Source: Pseudomonas sp. (GTDB taxonomy: Bacteria > Pseudomonadota > Gammaproteobacteria > Pseudomonadales > Pseudomonadaceae). From it: DNA of 64,000 nt. The notes under the pieces were generated by a model. The model was not told where the DNA came from. It did not search any database and saw nothing but the letters and a program-made list of their open reading frames with translations. Positions 28,349 through 37,724 of the stretch are shown piece by piece. The translations under genes and the position numbers were made by a program. How positions within the stretch are numbered: the stretch's first letter is position 1; each line of letters opens with the position of its first letter. Where the stretch lies: contig JAUSOF010000036.1 of the NCBI GenBank assembly GCA_030656145.1, forward strand, positions 1 through 64,000, written 5' to 3'.

Positions 28349-29173
28349 ATGACCAGTGCCCTGCTCGCCAAACCGAGCCGCAAGCAACGAGTCCGCACCC
28401 TGTGGATTTCCGATGTCCACCTGGGCACCCGGGATTGCCAGGCCGAACACCTGGCAGCGTTCCTCAAACGCTATCAGGTCGAGCGGATTTATTTGGTGGG
28501 CGACATCATCGATGGCTGGCGACTGCGCAGCGGGGTGTACTGGCCGCAGAGTCACAGCAACGTGATCCGACGCCTGCTGACCATGAGCAAGCGCGGCACC
28601 GAGGTGTTCTACGTCACCGGCAACCATGACGAGTTCCTGCGCCGTTATTCGTCGCTGATGCTGGGCAATATCCAGCTGGTCGATGAGGCTGAACACATCA
28701 CCGCCGATGGCCGCCGTTTGCTGGTGATCCATGGTGACCAGTTCGATGTGATCACCCGTTACCACCGCTGGTTGGCGTTTCTCGGCGACTCGGCCTACGA
28801 GATCACTCTCACGCTCAACCGCTGGCTCAATCATTGGCGCAGTCGCTACGGCTACGGTTACTGGTCGCTGTCGGCCTACCTCAAGCACAAGGTCAAGGGG
28901 GCGGTGAACTTCATCAGCGACTTTGAGCAGGCGATCGTCCATGAATGCGTCAAGCGCGGTTTCAATGGTGTGGTCTGCGGGCACATTCACCATGCCGAGA
29001 TTCGCCCGATGGGTGATGTGGAATACATGAATTGCGGCGACTGGGTCGAGTCCTGCACGGCCTTGATCGAGCACCTGGATGGGCATATCGAATTGTATCG
29101 GCTGGCCGACGACCAGGCCCGTCAAACCCTGGCTGTGGCCGAGCCGCTGGCGGCTGTCGAGCCGGCAGCATGA
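28349..29173 (+). CDS. plcP: PlcP-like metallophosphoesterase (phospholipase C type)
   Basis: 274 residues. The calcineurin-like motifs are D22-x-H24, G-D52, G-N-H93-D, and later VIHGD and GHIHHAE. The protein is of the UDP-diacylglucosamine hydrolase-like group to which PlcP belongs. PlcP hydrolyses phosphatidylethanolamine or phosphatidylglycerol to diacylglycerol in phosphate-starved bacteria. Support here comes from three sources: family type, direct ATGA coupling to a GT4 glycosyltransferase, and the Pho box upstream. The alternative is a plain LpxH-like hydrolase, which the context makes less likely. Confidence 0.8.
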   Translation: MTSALLAKPSRKQRVRTLWISDVHLGTRDCQAEHLAAFLKRYQVERIYLVGDIIDGWRLRSGVYWPQSHSNVIRRLLTMSKRGTEVFYVTGNHDEFLRRYSSLMLGNIQLVDEAEHITADGRRLLVIHGDQFDVITRYHRWLAFLGDSAYEITLTLNRWLNHWRSRYGYGYWSLSAYLKHKVKGAVNFISDFEQAIVHECVKRGFNGVVCGHIHHAEIRPMGDVEYMNCGDWVESCTALIEHLDGHIELYRLADDQARQTLAVAEPLAAVEPAA

Positions 29174-30204
29174 GGATACTGATTGTCTCGGATGCCTGGC
29201 TGCCCCAGGTCAACGGCGTGGTCACCAGCTTGCAGGCGTTGGTTATTGAACTGCGCGGTCTGGGCCATCAAGTCAAACTGCTGTCGCCGCAGGATTTTCG
29301 CAGCTGGCCGTGCCCGACCTACCCGGAGATTCCGCTGGCGTGGAACCTCTGGCGGGTCGGCCCGGCCATTCGCCAGTTTCAGCCCGACTGTGTGCATCTG
29401 GCCACCGAAGGGCCGCTCGGCTGGGCCGCCAGACGCTGGCTGTGCAAGCGCGGCCTAGCGTTCTCCAGTGCCATCCATACGCGCTTTCCCGAGTACATCC
29501 AGGGCCGTTGGCCCTGGGTGCCGCTGCGTTGGGGCTATGCCTACTTGCGCGTTTTCCATCGCTCGAGCGAGGCCGTGCTGGTAACCACTGAGCGCATGCG
29601 TGCGGAGTTTGCCGGCTGGGGCATGCGGCGTCTGGCGCTGTGGCGCAAGGGCGTCGATACACGCTTGTTCCAGCCGCAGGCGCAGCAGTTCGGGGTGCTG
29701 AAACCAGTGTTCCTGTGTGTCGGGCGGATCGCCGCGGAAAAGAACCTGCAGGCCTTTCTCGACCTCGACCTGCCCGGCGAGAAGCGGGTAGTCGGTGACG
29801 GTCCGCTGCGTGAAGCCTTACAGGCGCGTTACCCGGCGGTGAAGTTTCTCGGCTATCGGCACGCTGCAGAATTAGCCGAAGCCTATCGTCAGGCCAGCGT
29901 GCTGGTGTTTCCCTCGCGCACCGATACCTATGGCCTGGTGATGCTCGAGGCGCTGGCCTGCGGTACGCCGGTGGCGGCCTTTCCCGTGCCTGGCCCGCTG
30001 GATGTGCTGGAGGCGGGCGTGACCGGGGTCATGAACGAGGATTTGCGCGAGGCCTGCCTGGCGGCGCTGGAGCTGGATCGAAAGCGCTGCGCCGAGTTGG
30101 CAGCGCAGCAATCCTGGCGGGTGTCGGCGCTGGAATTCCTGGCCCGCCAGCCCTTGCTCGGCGGCGCGCCGTGCCTGGTCCAGAAGCCGGTCGCGGAGTT
30201 GTAG
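29170..30204 (+). CDS. GT4 glycosyltransferase, Agt-like glycolipid synthase
   Basis: 344 residues from ATG 29170, overlapping the plcP-like stop. The GT-B layout is clear: N-terminal ILIVSDAWLPQVNGVV, hinge region with FLCVGRIAAEKN near residue 180, and C-terminal FPSRTDTYGLVMLEALACGTPVAAFP (the E-x7-E donor site). Enzymes of this group add a sugar to diacylglycerol to replace phospholipids. The role is inferred from coupling to plcP and the Pho box. The extended frame to 29032 lies inside plcP. Confidence 0.85.
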   Translation: MRILIVSDAWLPQVNGVVTSLQALVIELRGLGHQVKLLSPQDFRSWPCPTYPEIPLAWNLWRVGPAIRQFQPDCVHLATEGPLGWAARRWLCKRGLAFSSAIHTRFPEYIQGRWPWVPLRWGYAYLRVFHRSSEAVLVTTERMRAEFAGWGMRRLALWRKGVDTRLFQPQAQQFGVLKPVFLCVGRIAAEKNLQAFLDLDLPGEKRVVGDGPLREALQARYPAVKFLGYRHAAELAEAYRQASVLVFPSRTDTYGLVMLEALACGTPVAAFPVPGPLDVLEAGVTGVMNEDLREACLAALELDRKRCAELAAQQSWRVSALEFLARQPLLGGAPCLVQKPVAEL

Positions 30205-30294
30205 GGCGCGCTAGGGCAAAGGGCTTCGCGGCTAAAGCGGAGGTGACGTCCGGACCGCCCTGGATTCTGCCTCGCACTGATCTGCTGGCCTCTG

Positions 30295-30383
30295 TGATGG
30301 GTATCGCTGCGCTCAACCGCATCTTACAAAAGCTGGGGCAAACCAAACCGTAGGATGGCGTTGATTGAAGCGATACCCATCAC
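30295..30383. repeat. Intergenic repeat unit 1 (inverted ends)
   Basis: The left end TGATGGGTATCGCTGCGCTC is roughly mirrored by the right end (GAAGCGATACCCATCA) at 30367-30382, with a middle containing TACAAAAGCTGGGGCAAACC. A similar unit follows at 30461. Such elements, with ends of the GGATGGGT...ACCCATC type, are common intergenic repeats in Pseudomonas. Confidence 0.7.
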
Positions 30384-30460
30384 AACCGGGCGTCCAGCCA
30401 CACAAGGATAAAGGCTGACATGGCGGAAACCAGGTGGTTGGGGCGGTGATCCGTCGATCG

Positions 30461-30554
30461 CCGATGGGTATCGCTACGCTCAAGCCTACGCGGCCCGCCA
30501 CCTCCTACAAAAGCCGGCGCAAACCAACCCGACGGGTTGAGCGATACCCATAGG
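30461..30554. repeat. Intergenic repeat unit 2 (inverted ends)
   Basis: Shares with unit 1 the left end ATGGGTATCGCT(A/G)CGCTCAA and the segment TACAAAAGC(C/T)GG(C/G)GCAAACCAA, and closes with GGTTGAGCGATACCCATAGG. A further partial copy (GATGGGTAACGC) lies at about 30563-30574. The two units fill nearly all of the 394-bp gap between the glycosyltransferase and cyaB; I see no gene in it. Confidence 0.7.
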
Positions 30555-30598
30555 TGTGTCGTTGATGGGTAACGCGGTGAACGCAAACCCGGCCGCCC

Positions 30599-31987
30599 CT
30601 ACATGATCACCTTGTCGCGCAATTTCTCGGCGGCCTGTTGCAGTGCCAGGATCACCCGTTGCTTGTCGAAGTTCTGGATGCCGTTGGTGTCCAGGTACAT
30701 GGAGAAGCCCGGCAACTCATGCTCGACATAGCTGGAGGTGGCGCCCAGGTCGCGGCGGAAATCCACCACCTGGTAGATCTGTACCGGACGGGTGAAGCCC
30801 TTGACGTTGATCTGGCCCTTGTCGCGGCACATGATCAGATCCTTGATCAGCGAGTAGGTCTCGTGGGAGATCAGGATCTCGCCAGCTTCGGCGGCGCTTT
30901 CGAGGCGGCTGGCCAGGTTTACGTCGCGACCGATGATGGTGTAGTCCATGCGCGTATCGGCACCGAAGTTGCCGACCGTGCAGTAACCGGTGTTCAGGCC
31001 CATGCGAATTTCCAGCGGTTTGGTGATGCCCTGGGCACGCCACTGCTGACGCAGTACTTTCATGTGTTTGCGCATGGCCACGGCCATCGATACCGCAGCC
31101 ATGGCATCTTGCTTGGCGCCTTTGCTGGCCGGGTCGCCGAAGAACACCATGACGCTGTCGCCGATGAATTTGTCGATGGTGCCACCGTACTTCAGGCAGA
31201 TCTTCGACATTTCATTCAGATAGGTGTTGAGCAGGTCGGTCAGGGCCTCGGCTTCCAGTTCTTCTGACAGCTCGGTAAAGCCCTTGATGTCGGAGAAAAA
31301 TACCGTGAGTTTCTTGCGCTGGGTCTCCAGGCGCACGCTCTTCTTGCCGGTGAAGATCGACTCCCACACTTGTGGCGACAGGTACTTGGCCAGGTTGCGA
31401 GCCAGACGGGCGGCTTTTTCCTGTTCGCGTTTGATTTCGTTGCGCACCAGGCTCAGGCGCAAGCTTTGCTGGTGCACGAAGTAAGCGCTGATGCAGACAT
31501 ACAAGATACCGAAAACGATGCTCACCAGCGCGACCAGGGCCGGGGTGTCGGGGTTGAACTTCAGTTCGACCAGCGCGACGTTGAGCAGGGTACTGCTGAG
31601 TGCTACCAGCATGGCCAGCCCCAGGTAACGCAGGCCACCCAGCATCATCGAGCTGAAGGCCAGAATCAGCAGGCACATCAGGCTCGGTACTACCGAGAAG
31701 CTGAGCAGGACCAGCACCGCACCGCAGTGCAGCGCGTCGATGAATAGCAGGGCCAGGGTGGTGGGTTGCGGATGATCACGCTTGAAGCGCTGGCTCAGGT
31801 GGTGAGCCAGGTGCGGATAGAGCAGGGCATAGGGCACCATCCACAGAATGTCGTAGGCGAAATGCTGGGTATAGGTGCCGGCCGCGATGCTTGCGGCCAC
31901 GGCGATATAGGCCAGTACGCGCGAGTAATACTCGCGTAGGTGGGGCTCCAGCGATGCGTGGAGCCGGGTCTGAGTAGTGGCATTCAT
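30599..31987 (-). CDS. cyaB: Class III adenylate cyclase with MASE2 membrane domain
   Basis: 462 residues from ATG 31987, close to the length I recall for Pseudomonas CyaB. Residues 1-~180 form the MASE2-type membrane domain (ASLEPHLREYYSRVLAY, then several helices). The catalytic domain spans ~225-420 with metal aspartates D233 and D277, adenine-selecting K273 and D348, and transition-state N357 and R361. All residues needed for cAMP synthesis are present. In Pseudomonas, CyaB supplies cAMP to Vfr. It is convergent with the agt gene. Confidence 0.92.
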   Translation of the reverse strand: MNATTQTRLHASLEPHLREYYSRVLAYIAVAASIAAGTYTQHFAYDILWMVPYALLYPHLAHHLSQRFKRDHPQPTTLALLFIDALHCGAVLVLLSFSVVPSLMCLLILAFSSMMLGGLRYLGLAMLVALSSTLLNVALVELKFNPDTPALVALVSIVFGILYVCISAYFVHQQSLRLSLVRNEIKREQEKAARLARNLAKYLSPQVWESIFTGKKSVRLETQRKKLTVFFSDIKGFTELSEELEAEALTDLLNTYLNEMSKICLKYGGTIDKFIGDSVMVFFGDPASKGAKQDAMAAVSMAVAMRKHMKVLRQQWRAQGITKPLEIRMGLNTGYCTVGNFGADTRMDYTIIGRDVNLASRLESAAEAGEILISHETYSLIKDLIMCRDKGQINVKGFTRPVQIYQVVDFRRDLGATSSYVEHELPGFSMYLDTNGIQNFDKQRVILALQQAAEKLRDKVIM

Positions 31988-32179
31988 GCTGTTGAAACGA
32001 TTCCTGCTGATTAACCGACGTCTCTGCTGGACGTCTACGTAGCGCTGCAAGCGCTGAACCAGGGTTACTACAGAGCGCGGATCATAACCAAGCGAGGCGG
32101 CGTGAGCCAAGTATCGCGGCCGAACGGTGTGAAGATGCCGGCCAATGGGTGGCTGCGCTGTTGCACCAACGCTGTCGAG

Positions 32180-32497
32180 TCAGAACTTGATACGCCCACT
32201 GAAGGCATCCTTGAGCATTACCCAGTCCCCCAGGAAACTGTACAGCGGATATTTAAAGGTGGCCGGGCGGTTATTCTCGAAGACGAAGTGGCCGACCCAG
32301 GCAAACCCATATCCGGCGAGTGGCATGGCCAGCAACCACAGCCATTGCTGCGTAGTCAGGGCGTAGGCGAGGATGCCCAGCACCAGCAGACTGCCGACAT
32401 AATGCAGGCGGCGGCAGATCGGGTTGCTGTGCTCTTGCAGGTAATAAGGGTAGAACTCGGCGAAGCTGGTGTAACGATCGCTGGTTGGCGTAGCCAT
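32180..32497 (-). CDS. Mpo1-like DUF962 membrane protein
   Basis: 105 residues. The DUF962 pattern is clear: YYLQEHSNPICRRLHYVGS, two hydrophobic segments, then GHFVFENNRPATF, with the conserved histidines that in yeast Mpo1 bind iron for fatty-acid alpha-oxidation. The bacterial role is not settled. GGAG lies upstream of ATG 32497. It is followed on the same strand by cyaB, 193 bp away, and is divergent from an AraC gene. Confidence 0.85.
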   Translation of the reverse strand: MATPTSDRYTSFAEFYPYYLQEHSNPICRRLHYVGSLLVLGILAYALTTQQWLWLLAMPLAGYGFAWVGHFVFENNRPATFKYPLYSFLGDWVMLKDAFSGRIKF

Positions 32498-32657
32498 GAG
32501 CTATCTCCTGATAATGTGCTGGCTGCGCCTGATATTCAGATTCAGCGGCTGCGCAGTGTTTGCAGTCTAGGCTCGCTGTCCTGTTGGGCCAGTGACATTA
32601 AGTGCCAGTTTAGTATCCTGCCAGCGGCTATCCGATGACTTTAATAAGAATAACGCC

Positions 32658-33659
32658 ATGAGCGAACGCACCACTTCATCGAGTTGGGCCCTGGGCATTG
32701 TTCAGGCCCTGGAAATGGGCGGCGTCGACTGTCGCGCGATCTTTCGCGAACTGGGGCTGGATTACGCCGCGCTGGGCGATCCGGATGCACGCTTCGCCCA
32801 GGATGGCATGACCCGCCTTTGGCTGCGCGCGGTGGAGCTGTCGGGTAATCCGGCGATTGGCCTGAACATGGCCAAGGTGGTGCGGCCGGCGTCATTTCAT
32901 GTGGTCGGTTACGCCTTGATGTCCAGTCGTACCTTGACCGATGGGTTGGCACGCCTGGTGCGTTATCAGCGGATCATCGCCGAGGGTGCAGATCTCAGGT
33001 TTCGTTCCACGCCCAAGGGCTATGAGCTGAGCCTGGCGATCCATGGCGACCGTCTGCCGCCGGCGCGGCAGAGCGCCGAGGCTTCAATGGCCTATGCCCT
33101 GGCCTTCTGTCGCTGGCTGACGGGGCAGCCGATTCGTCCGCTACAGGTGCTTTTCCAAGGTGAGCCGCCTGCCAACCTCGAACCCTTCCAGCAGGTGTTC
33201 CAGGCGCCGCTCAGGTTCAATGCCACGCACCATGCGCTGCTGTTCGAACGGGCGGATCTGGATCGGCCATTACCGACTGCCAATGAGTCGCTGGCCCAGT
33301 TGCATGACAGGTTTGCCGGTGAGTACCTGGCGCGCTTCGCGGACAGCCGCGTGAGTCACCAGGTTCGGCAAGTGCTGTGTCGCCTGCTTCCCCAGGGCGA
33401 ACCCAGGCGCGAGGCAGTGGCGCAGGCGCTGCATGTGTCGCAACGAACCTTGCAGCGGCGTCTGCAGGACGAGGGCACAAGTTTTCAGCGTCTGCTCGAT
33501 GACAGTCGGCGCGAGTTGGCCGAGCAGTACCTGGCTCAACCCAACCTGGCCCTGCTGGAAGTGGCCTATCTGCTCGGTTTTGCCGATCCGAGCAATTTCT
33601 TTCGCGCGTTCCGCCGCTGGTTCGACCTTACGCCAGGCGAGTACCGCGCGCGGCTCTAG
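32658..33659 (+). CDS. AraC-family transcriptional regulator (arabinose-binding-type N-domain)
   Basis: 333 residues from ATG 32658. The N-terminal ~210 residues belong to the OruR-like ligand-binding type, as in the regulator at 1284-2321. The C-terminal helix-turn-helix pair reads VAQALHVSQRTLQRRLQDEGTSF and LLEVAYLLGFADPSNFFRAFRRWF. It is divergent from the DUF962 gene (160 bp apart) and convergent with trkH. No target can be named. Confidence 0.88.
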   Translation: MSERTTSSSWALGIVQALEMGGVDCRAIFRELGLDYAALGDPDARFAQDGMTRLWLRAVELSGNPAIGLNMAKVVRPASFHVVGYALMSSRTLTDGLARLVRYQRIIAEGADLRFRSTPKGYELSLAIHGDRLPPARQSAEASMAYALAFCRWLTGQPIRPLQVLFQGEPPANLEPFQQVFQAPLRFNATHHALLFERADLDRPLPTANESLAQLHDRFAGEYLARFADSRVSHQVRQVLCRLLPQGEPRREAVAQALHVSQRTLQRRLQDEGTSFQRLLDDSRRELAEQYLAQPNLALLEVAYLLGFADPSNFFRAFRRWFDLTPGEYRARL

Positions 33660-33675
33660 GCCGGTGCTGGCAACC

Positions 33676-35130
33676 TCAATGCCTCCAGAACGCCGGCATC
33701 AGCAGCACCAGTACCGTCAGGATTTCCAGGCGCCCGAGCAGCATGCCGGCAGTCAACAGCCACTTGGCCGTGTCCGGCAGACTGGAGAAATTGCCGGCCG
33801 GGCCAATGATCGGCCCCATCCCCGGGCCGACGCCGGACACGGTGCTGGCGGCGCCGCTGAGCGCGGTGATCCAGTCCAGGCCGCAGAGCGTCAAGGCCAG
33901 GGCCAGCAGGGCGATGGTGATGGTGAAGAAAAATGAAAAGGTCAGGATCGAACGGACGATGTCTTCGTCCAGGCGGTGTTGGTTGTATTTCTGCTTGATC
34001 ACCGCGCGCGGGTGCACCAGTTGCTGCAGGTTGGCTTTGAGCAGGATATAGGCGACCTGAAAACGGAAGATCTTCAGGCCGCCGGCGGTCGAGCCGGAGC
34101 AACCACCGATAAAACCCAGGTAGAAGAACAGCATGCCGGCAAAGCCACCCCACAGGGTGTAGTCGCCCAAGGCAAGGCCAGTGGTGGTCATGATGGAGGT
34201 GGTGTTCAGTGCCACATGCCGCACTGCGTCCAGCCAGTGCAGTTCGGTACTCAGGCTGTACCAGGTGCCAAGCGCCAACCAGGTACTCAGTAAAATACCG
34301 ATGAAGCCGCGTACCTGTTGATCCCTGAACAGGGCCAGGAAGTTGCCGCGCAGGGTCGACACATAGAGCACGAATGGCAGGCTGCCGAGAATCATCACCG
34401 CCACGGTGACCCAGTGCACTGCCGGTTGCGACCACTTGCCGATAGAGCTGTCAGACGTGGAGAACCCACCAGTAGCGATCGCCGACATGGTGTGGTTGAT
34501 CGCATCGAACAGGCCCATGCCCGCGACCCAGAACGCCAGGCAACTCAGCAGGCTGATGCCGACGTAGGCCGCAACCATGTACTTGGCCACCATGTGCGAG
34601 CGCGGCATGACTTTGTCTGAGCGATCCGATGATTCGGTCTGGAACAGGCGCATACCACCGATGCGCAGCATCGGCAGAATCGCCACAGCCATGGCGATAA
34701 AGCCGATGCCGCCGAGCCAGTGCAGCAGCGAGCGCCAGATCAGGATCCCCGGCGACATGCTGTCCAGACCGCTGAGCACTGTAGCGCCGGTGGTGGTAAT
34801 GCCAGACATGCTCTCGAAAATAGCGTCGGCCAGGCTCATGTGCTGGGCCAGCATGAACGGTAGCGAGGCGAAGATGCACACCAGCAGCCAACTCGACACC
34901 GTGAGCATGTACATGTCGCGTGGTCGTAGCTCGACCCCTTTCGGGTAGCCCTGGGCGACCATGGTCAGTCCGGCGACAAAGGTGATCAGGCTCGACCAGA
35001 GAAAACCATTGAGCTCATGAGTACGCTCAAAAATCACCAGGGTAAGCATCGGCACCAGCATGCTCACCGCCAAGGTAATGAGGAATATGCCATTGATGAA
35101 GGCGATGATGCGCAGAGTCGGTACAGCCAT
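33676..35130 (-). CDS. trkH: Trk potassium transporter, membrane subunit (copy 1)
   Basis: 484 residues, the normal length. TrkH forms the K+ pore and works with the cytosolic NAD-binding protein TrkA (not in this window). Four pore loops each bring a selectivity glycine: TTTGAT, ATGGFS, TTTGLA and GVGPG. It is followed on the same strand by nothing and preceded, 98 bp upstream, by a closely similar second copy; the first 60 residues of the two agree at about 70 percent by eye. The ribosome-binding site is weak. Confidence 0.93.
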   Translation of the reverse strand: MAVPTLRIIAFINGIFLITLAVSMLVPMLTLVIFERTHELNGFLWSSLITFVAGLTMVAQGYPKGVELRPRDMYMLTVSSWLLVCIFASLPFMLAQHMSLADAIFESMSGITTTGATVLSGLDSMSPGILIWRSLLHWLGGIGFIAMAVAILPMLRIGGMRLFQTESSDRSDKVMPRSHMVAKYMVAAYVGISLLSCLAFWVAGMGLFDAINHTMSAIATGGFSTSDSSIGKWSQPAVHWVTVAVMILGSLPFVLYVSTLRGNFLALFRDQQVRGFIGILLSTWLALGTWYSLSTELHWLDAVRHVALNTTSIMTTTGLALGDYTLWGGFAGMLFFYLGFIGGCSGSTAGGLKIFRFQVAYILLKANLQQLVHPRAVIKQKYNQHRLDEDIVRSILTFSFFFTITIALLALALTLCGLDWITALSGAASTVSGVGPGMGPIIGPAGNFSSLPDTAKWLLTAGMLLGRLEILTVLVLLMPAFWRH

Positions 35131-35228
35131 CTAGTAGGTTTCCAGGCGAATATAGTGACGTGATTGCAGGTGTGGTTAGCGGCAATGCGCCGAGTCATCG
35201 GCAACATAAGCCGCTTTTCAATGTCCGG

Positions 35229-36680
35229 TTAATGTCTCCAGAACGCGCGGGTGACCAGCACCAGTACGGTGAGGATCTCCAGGCGACCGAGCAACATGCC
35301 GAGGGTCAGCAGCCATTTGGCTGCATCCGGCAGGCTGGAAAAATTGCCCGCCGGACCAATGATCGGACCAAGTCCCGGGCCGACATTGCACACGGCGGTG
35401 GCTGCTGCGGTCAGCGCGGTGGTCCAGTCCAGCCCGATCATTGCCAACCCCAGAGCGATCAGGCCGATGGTAATGGTGAAGAAGAATGAAAAGGTGAGAA
35501 TCGAACGGACGATCTCCTCATCCAGGTTGTGCCCGTTGTAACGCTGCTTGATCACCGCGCGCGGATGAACCAGCTGGTTGAGGCCGCTGCGCAACAGGGT
35601 ATAGGCCACCTGAAAGCGAAAGATCTTCAGGCCACCCGAGGTCGAGCCGGAGCAGCCGCCAACGAAGGTCAGGTAGAAGAAAATCATCACGGCGAAATCG
35701 CCCCACAGGCTGTAATCGCCGAGGGCATAACCGGTGGTCGTGACCACCGAAACCACGTTGAGGGTGACGATGCGCAAGGCATCGAGATAGGCGTACTCGG
35801 AGTGTGCCCAGAGCCACAGGCTGAACAACAGGCAGGTGAAGACCAGCATCGAGATGAGGCCGCGTACTTGCTGGTCCTTGATCATGGCGCGGCGATTGCC
35901 ACGGATGGTGGCGACGAAGAGGGTAAAGGGCAGGGCGCCCAGCAGCATCAGAACAATGGCCACCCAGTGCGAGGCCGGGCCGAAGTTGGCCATGGAATTG
36001 TCGGCGGTGGAATAGCCGCCGGTAGAAATCGAGGTCATCGCATGGTTGATTGCCTCGAACCAGCTCATGCCGGCCAACCAGTAGGCCAGGGTGCCGGCCA
36101 GGGTCAAACCGATGAAAATCGCGATGATGTACTTGGCCGCCATATGCGAGCGCGGCATGACCTTCTGGCCCCAGTCCGATGATTCGCTCTGGAACAGGCG
36201 CATGCCGCCGACGCGCAGCAGCGGCAGAATCGCCACCGCCATGCCGATAAAGCCGATGCCACCCAGCCACTGCAGCAAGGAACGCCAGATCAGCAGCCCC
36301 GGTGAGGCGCTATCGAGGTCGGTCAGCACGGTGGATCCGGTGGTGGTGATGCCCGACATGGTTTCGAAGAAGGCATCGGTATAGCTGATGTGATGAATCT
36401 GCATCATCGGCAGGGCGGCGAAGATGCACACCACCAGCCAGCTGGCGGTGGTCAGCATGTACATGTCGCGCGGGCGCAGCTGGGCATCGCTTGGGCGTCC
36501 GCTAAGCACCAGGGCGAGGCCGCAGACTAGGGTGATCAGGCTCGACCAGAGGAACGCAGCCAGGTCGTCGGTGCGCTCGAAAATGAGCAGCGTGAGCATG
36601 GGGATGGTCATGCTGACGGCCAGGGTAATCAGAAAAATGCCGAGGATAAAACCGATGATACGCAGCGTCGGCAAGGCCAT
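35229..36680 (-). CDS. trkH: Trk potassium transporter, membrane subunit (copy 2)
   Basis: 483 residues, parallel to the gene at 33676-35130 along its whole length. Pore loops: TTTGST, STGGYS, TTTGYA and NVGPG. Both copies keep the glycines, so both should conduct K+. The bases before ATG 36680 on the coding strand read CCTCCTGTC, the complement of a Shine-Dalgarno, so initiation here looks atypical. Two TrkH-type proteins (as TrkH and TrkI in Halomonas) may differ in affinity or Na+ response. Confidence 0.92.
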   Translation of the reverse strand: MALPTLRIIGFILGIFLITLAVSMTIPMLTLLIFERTDDLAAFLWSSLITLVCGLALVLSGRPSDAQLRPRDMYMLTTASWLVVCIFAALPMMQIHHISYTDAFFETMSGITTTGSTVLTDLDSASPGLLIWRSLLQWLGGIGFIGMAVAILPLLRVGGMRLFQSESSDWGQKVMPRSHMAAKYIIAIFIGLTLAGTLAYWLAGMSWFEAINHAMTSISTGGYSTADNSMANFGPASHWVAIVLMLLGALPFTLFVATIRGNRRAMIKDQQVRGLISMLVFTCLLFSLWLWAHSEYAYLDALRIVTLNVVSVVTTTGYALGDYSLWGDFAVMIFFYLTFVGGCSGSTSGGLKIFRFQVAYTLLRSGLNQLVHPRAVIKQRYNGHNLDEEIVRSILTFSFFFTITIGLIALGLAMIGLDWTTALTAAATAVCNVGPGLGPIIGPAGNFSSLPDAAKWLLTLGMLLGRLEILTVLVLVTRAFWRH

Positions 36681-37088
36681 GACAGGAGGCTCGGGTTGAG
36701 TGCGGCAAAGGGCGCCATTCTACTCGCGCCGCGGTGGCTGTAAACCTGCTCGAGCTAGCCGCTATGCTGGCGTCTGCAGCGTTGTAATCAGCTGGGGTCG
36801 GGCGTCGCGGGGAAACTATTATTTCTACCCTCAAAACTGCGCTCTACACATGCAGGGTGCTGCATGCATTAGCCGCATGGCGTCGGTCTTGGCGGTTTTT
36901 ACCCCTCTAGTGGCCTCTCGCTCGATCCTGTTTGCGCCAGCAACGCTGGGGTCGATGAATGTGAGCGTTTCCTGAGTTGGTTTCTGCCGCCAATTTCAGC
37001 TGTTGCTGTGCCTCTGGGTAAGAGTATTTACCCAGTGTCCGACGCTACGTTCTAGAATTCGCGCTTGATTATGTTCAGGAGGTGGTCG
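36681..37088. other. 408-bp gap without a convincing gene
   Basis: It holds the divergent upstream regions of trkH copy 2 and the nitroreductase gene. A short hairpin CTGGGTAA/TTTACCCAG lies at 37014-37035. A 41-codon frame from 36849 has no ribosome-binding site and unconvincing composition. I see no repeat family or RNA gene in it. Confidence 0.5.
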
Positions 37089-37652
37089 ATGGATGCTCTT
37101 GATGCTCTGCTAAACCGTGTTTCAGTGCCGCGTTTGCGCGAGCCTGCACCGGATGCTGCGCAGCGTGAATTACTGTTTCGCGCAGCATTGCGTGCGCCGG
37201 ATCACGGTCAGCTGCGGCCGTGGCGTTTTCTCACGATTGAGGGGGCTGCGCGTGAGCAGCTGGGTGAGCTGTTTGCCCAGGCCATGGCCGCCGGTGCTGA
37301 TGACATCAGCGAGGAAGCCTTGGTCAAGGCGCGCGCCATGCCGCTACGGGCGCCGTTGCTGGTGGTGGTGATTGCGCGTGTGCAGGCTCAATCCAAGGTG
37401 CCGGCGCAGGAGCAGGTAATCGCTGCGGGTTGTGCTACCCATGCCATTCTGCTCGCCGCCCATGCACAGGGCATCGGCGCGGTATGGCGCACCGGTGAGC
37501 TCAGCTACAACGCTCACGTGGCGCAGGGGCTTGGTTTGGACAGTGACGAGCAGATTATCGCCGTCCTCTACCTGGGCACTGCCGAGCGCGAATTACGCAA
37601 ACCTGCGCCATTGGCGGTAACTGATTTCGTCAACCCCTGGCCTGGCGTGTAG
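37089..37652 (+). CDS. Nitroreductase family protein (YdjA-like)
   Basis: 187 residues from ATG 37089, preceded by AGGAGGTGG. The YdjA-type nitroreductase pattern is visible: short N-terminus, RAALRAPDHGQLRPWRFLTIEG (FMN-binding R and S/D positions), and GIGAVWRTGELSYN. These FMN enzymes reduce nitro compounds or related substrates with NAD(P)H. The physiological substrate is unknown. It is convergent with the histidine kinase gene. Confidence 0.88.
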   Translation: MDALDALLNRVSVPRLREPAPDAAQRELLFRAALRAPDHGQLRPWRFLTIEGAAREQLGELFAQAMAAGADDISEEALVKARAMPLRAPLLVVVIARVQAQSKVPAQEQVIAAGCATHAILLAAHAQGIGAVWRTGELSYNAHVAQGLGLDSDEQIIAVLYLGTAERELRKPAPLAVTDFVNPWPGV

Positions 37653-37724
37653 CGGGCGATTCGTAGGGGAGGGCAGGTTCATCGGCGCGCCAGAAAAACT
37701 GGCGGAACGCCGCTGGAGCCGCCC

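Noticed and set aside
30171..30501. Short frames in the agt-cyaB gap
   Set aside because: They run through the repeat units and change with the repeats; no start signal.
32102..32638. 178-codon plus-strand frame opposite the DUF962 gene
   Set aside because: DUF962 motifs on the minus strand are unambiguous, and this frame has no recognisable feature.
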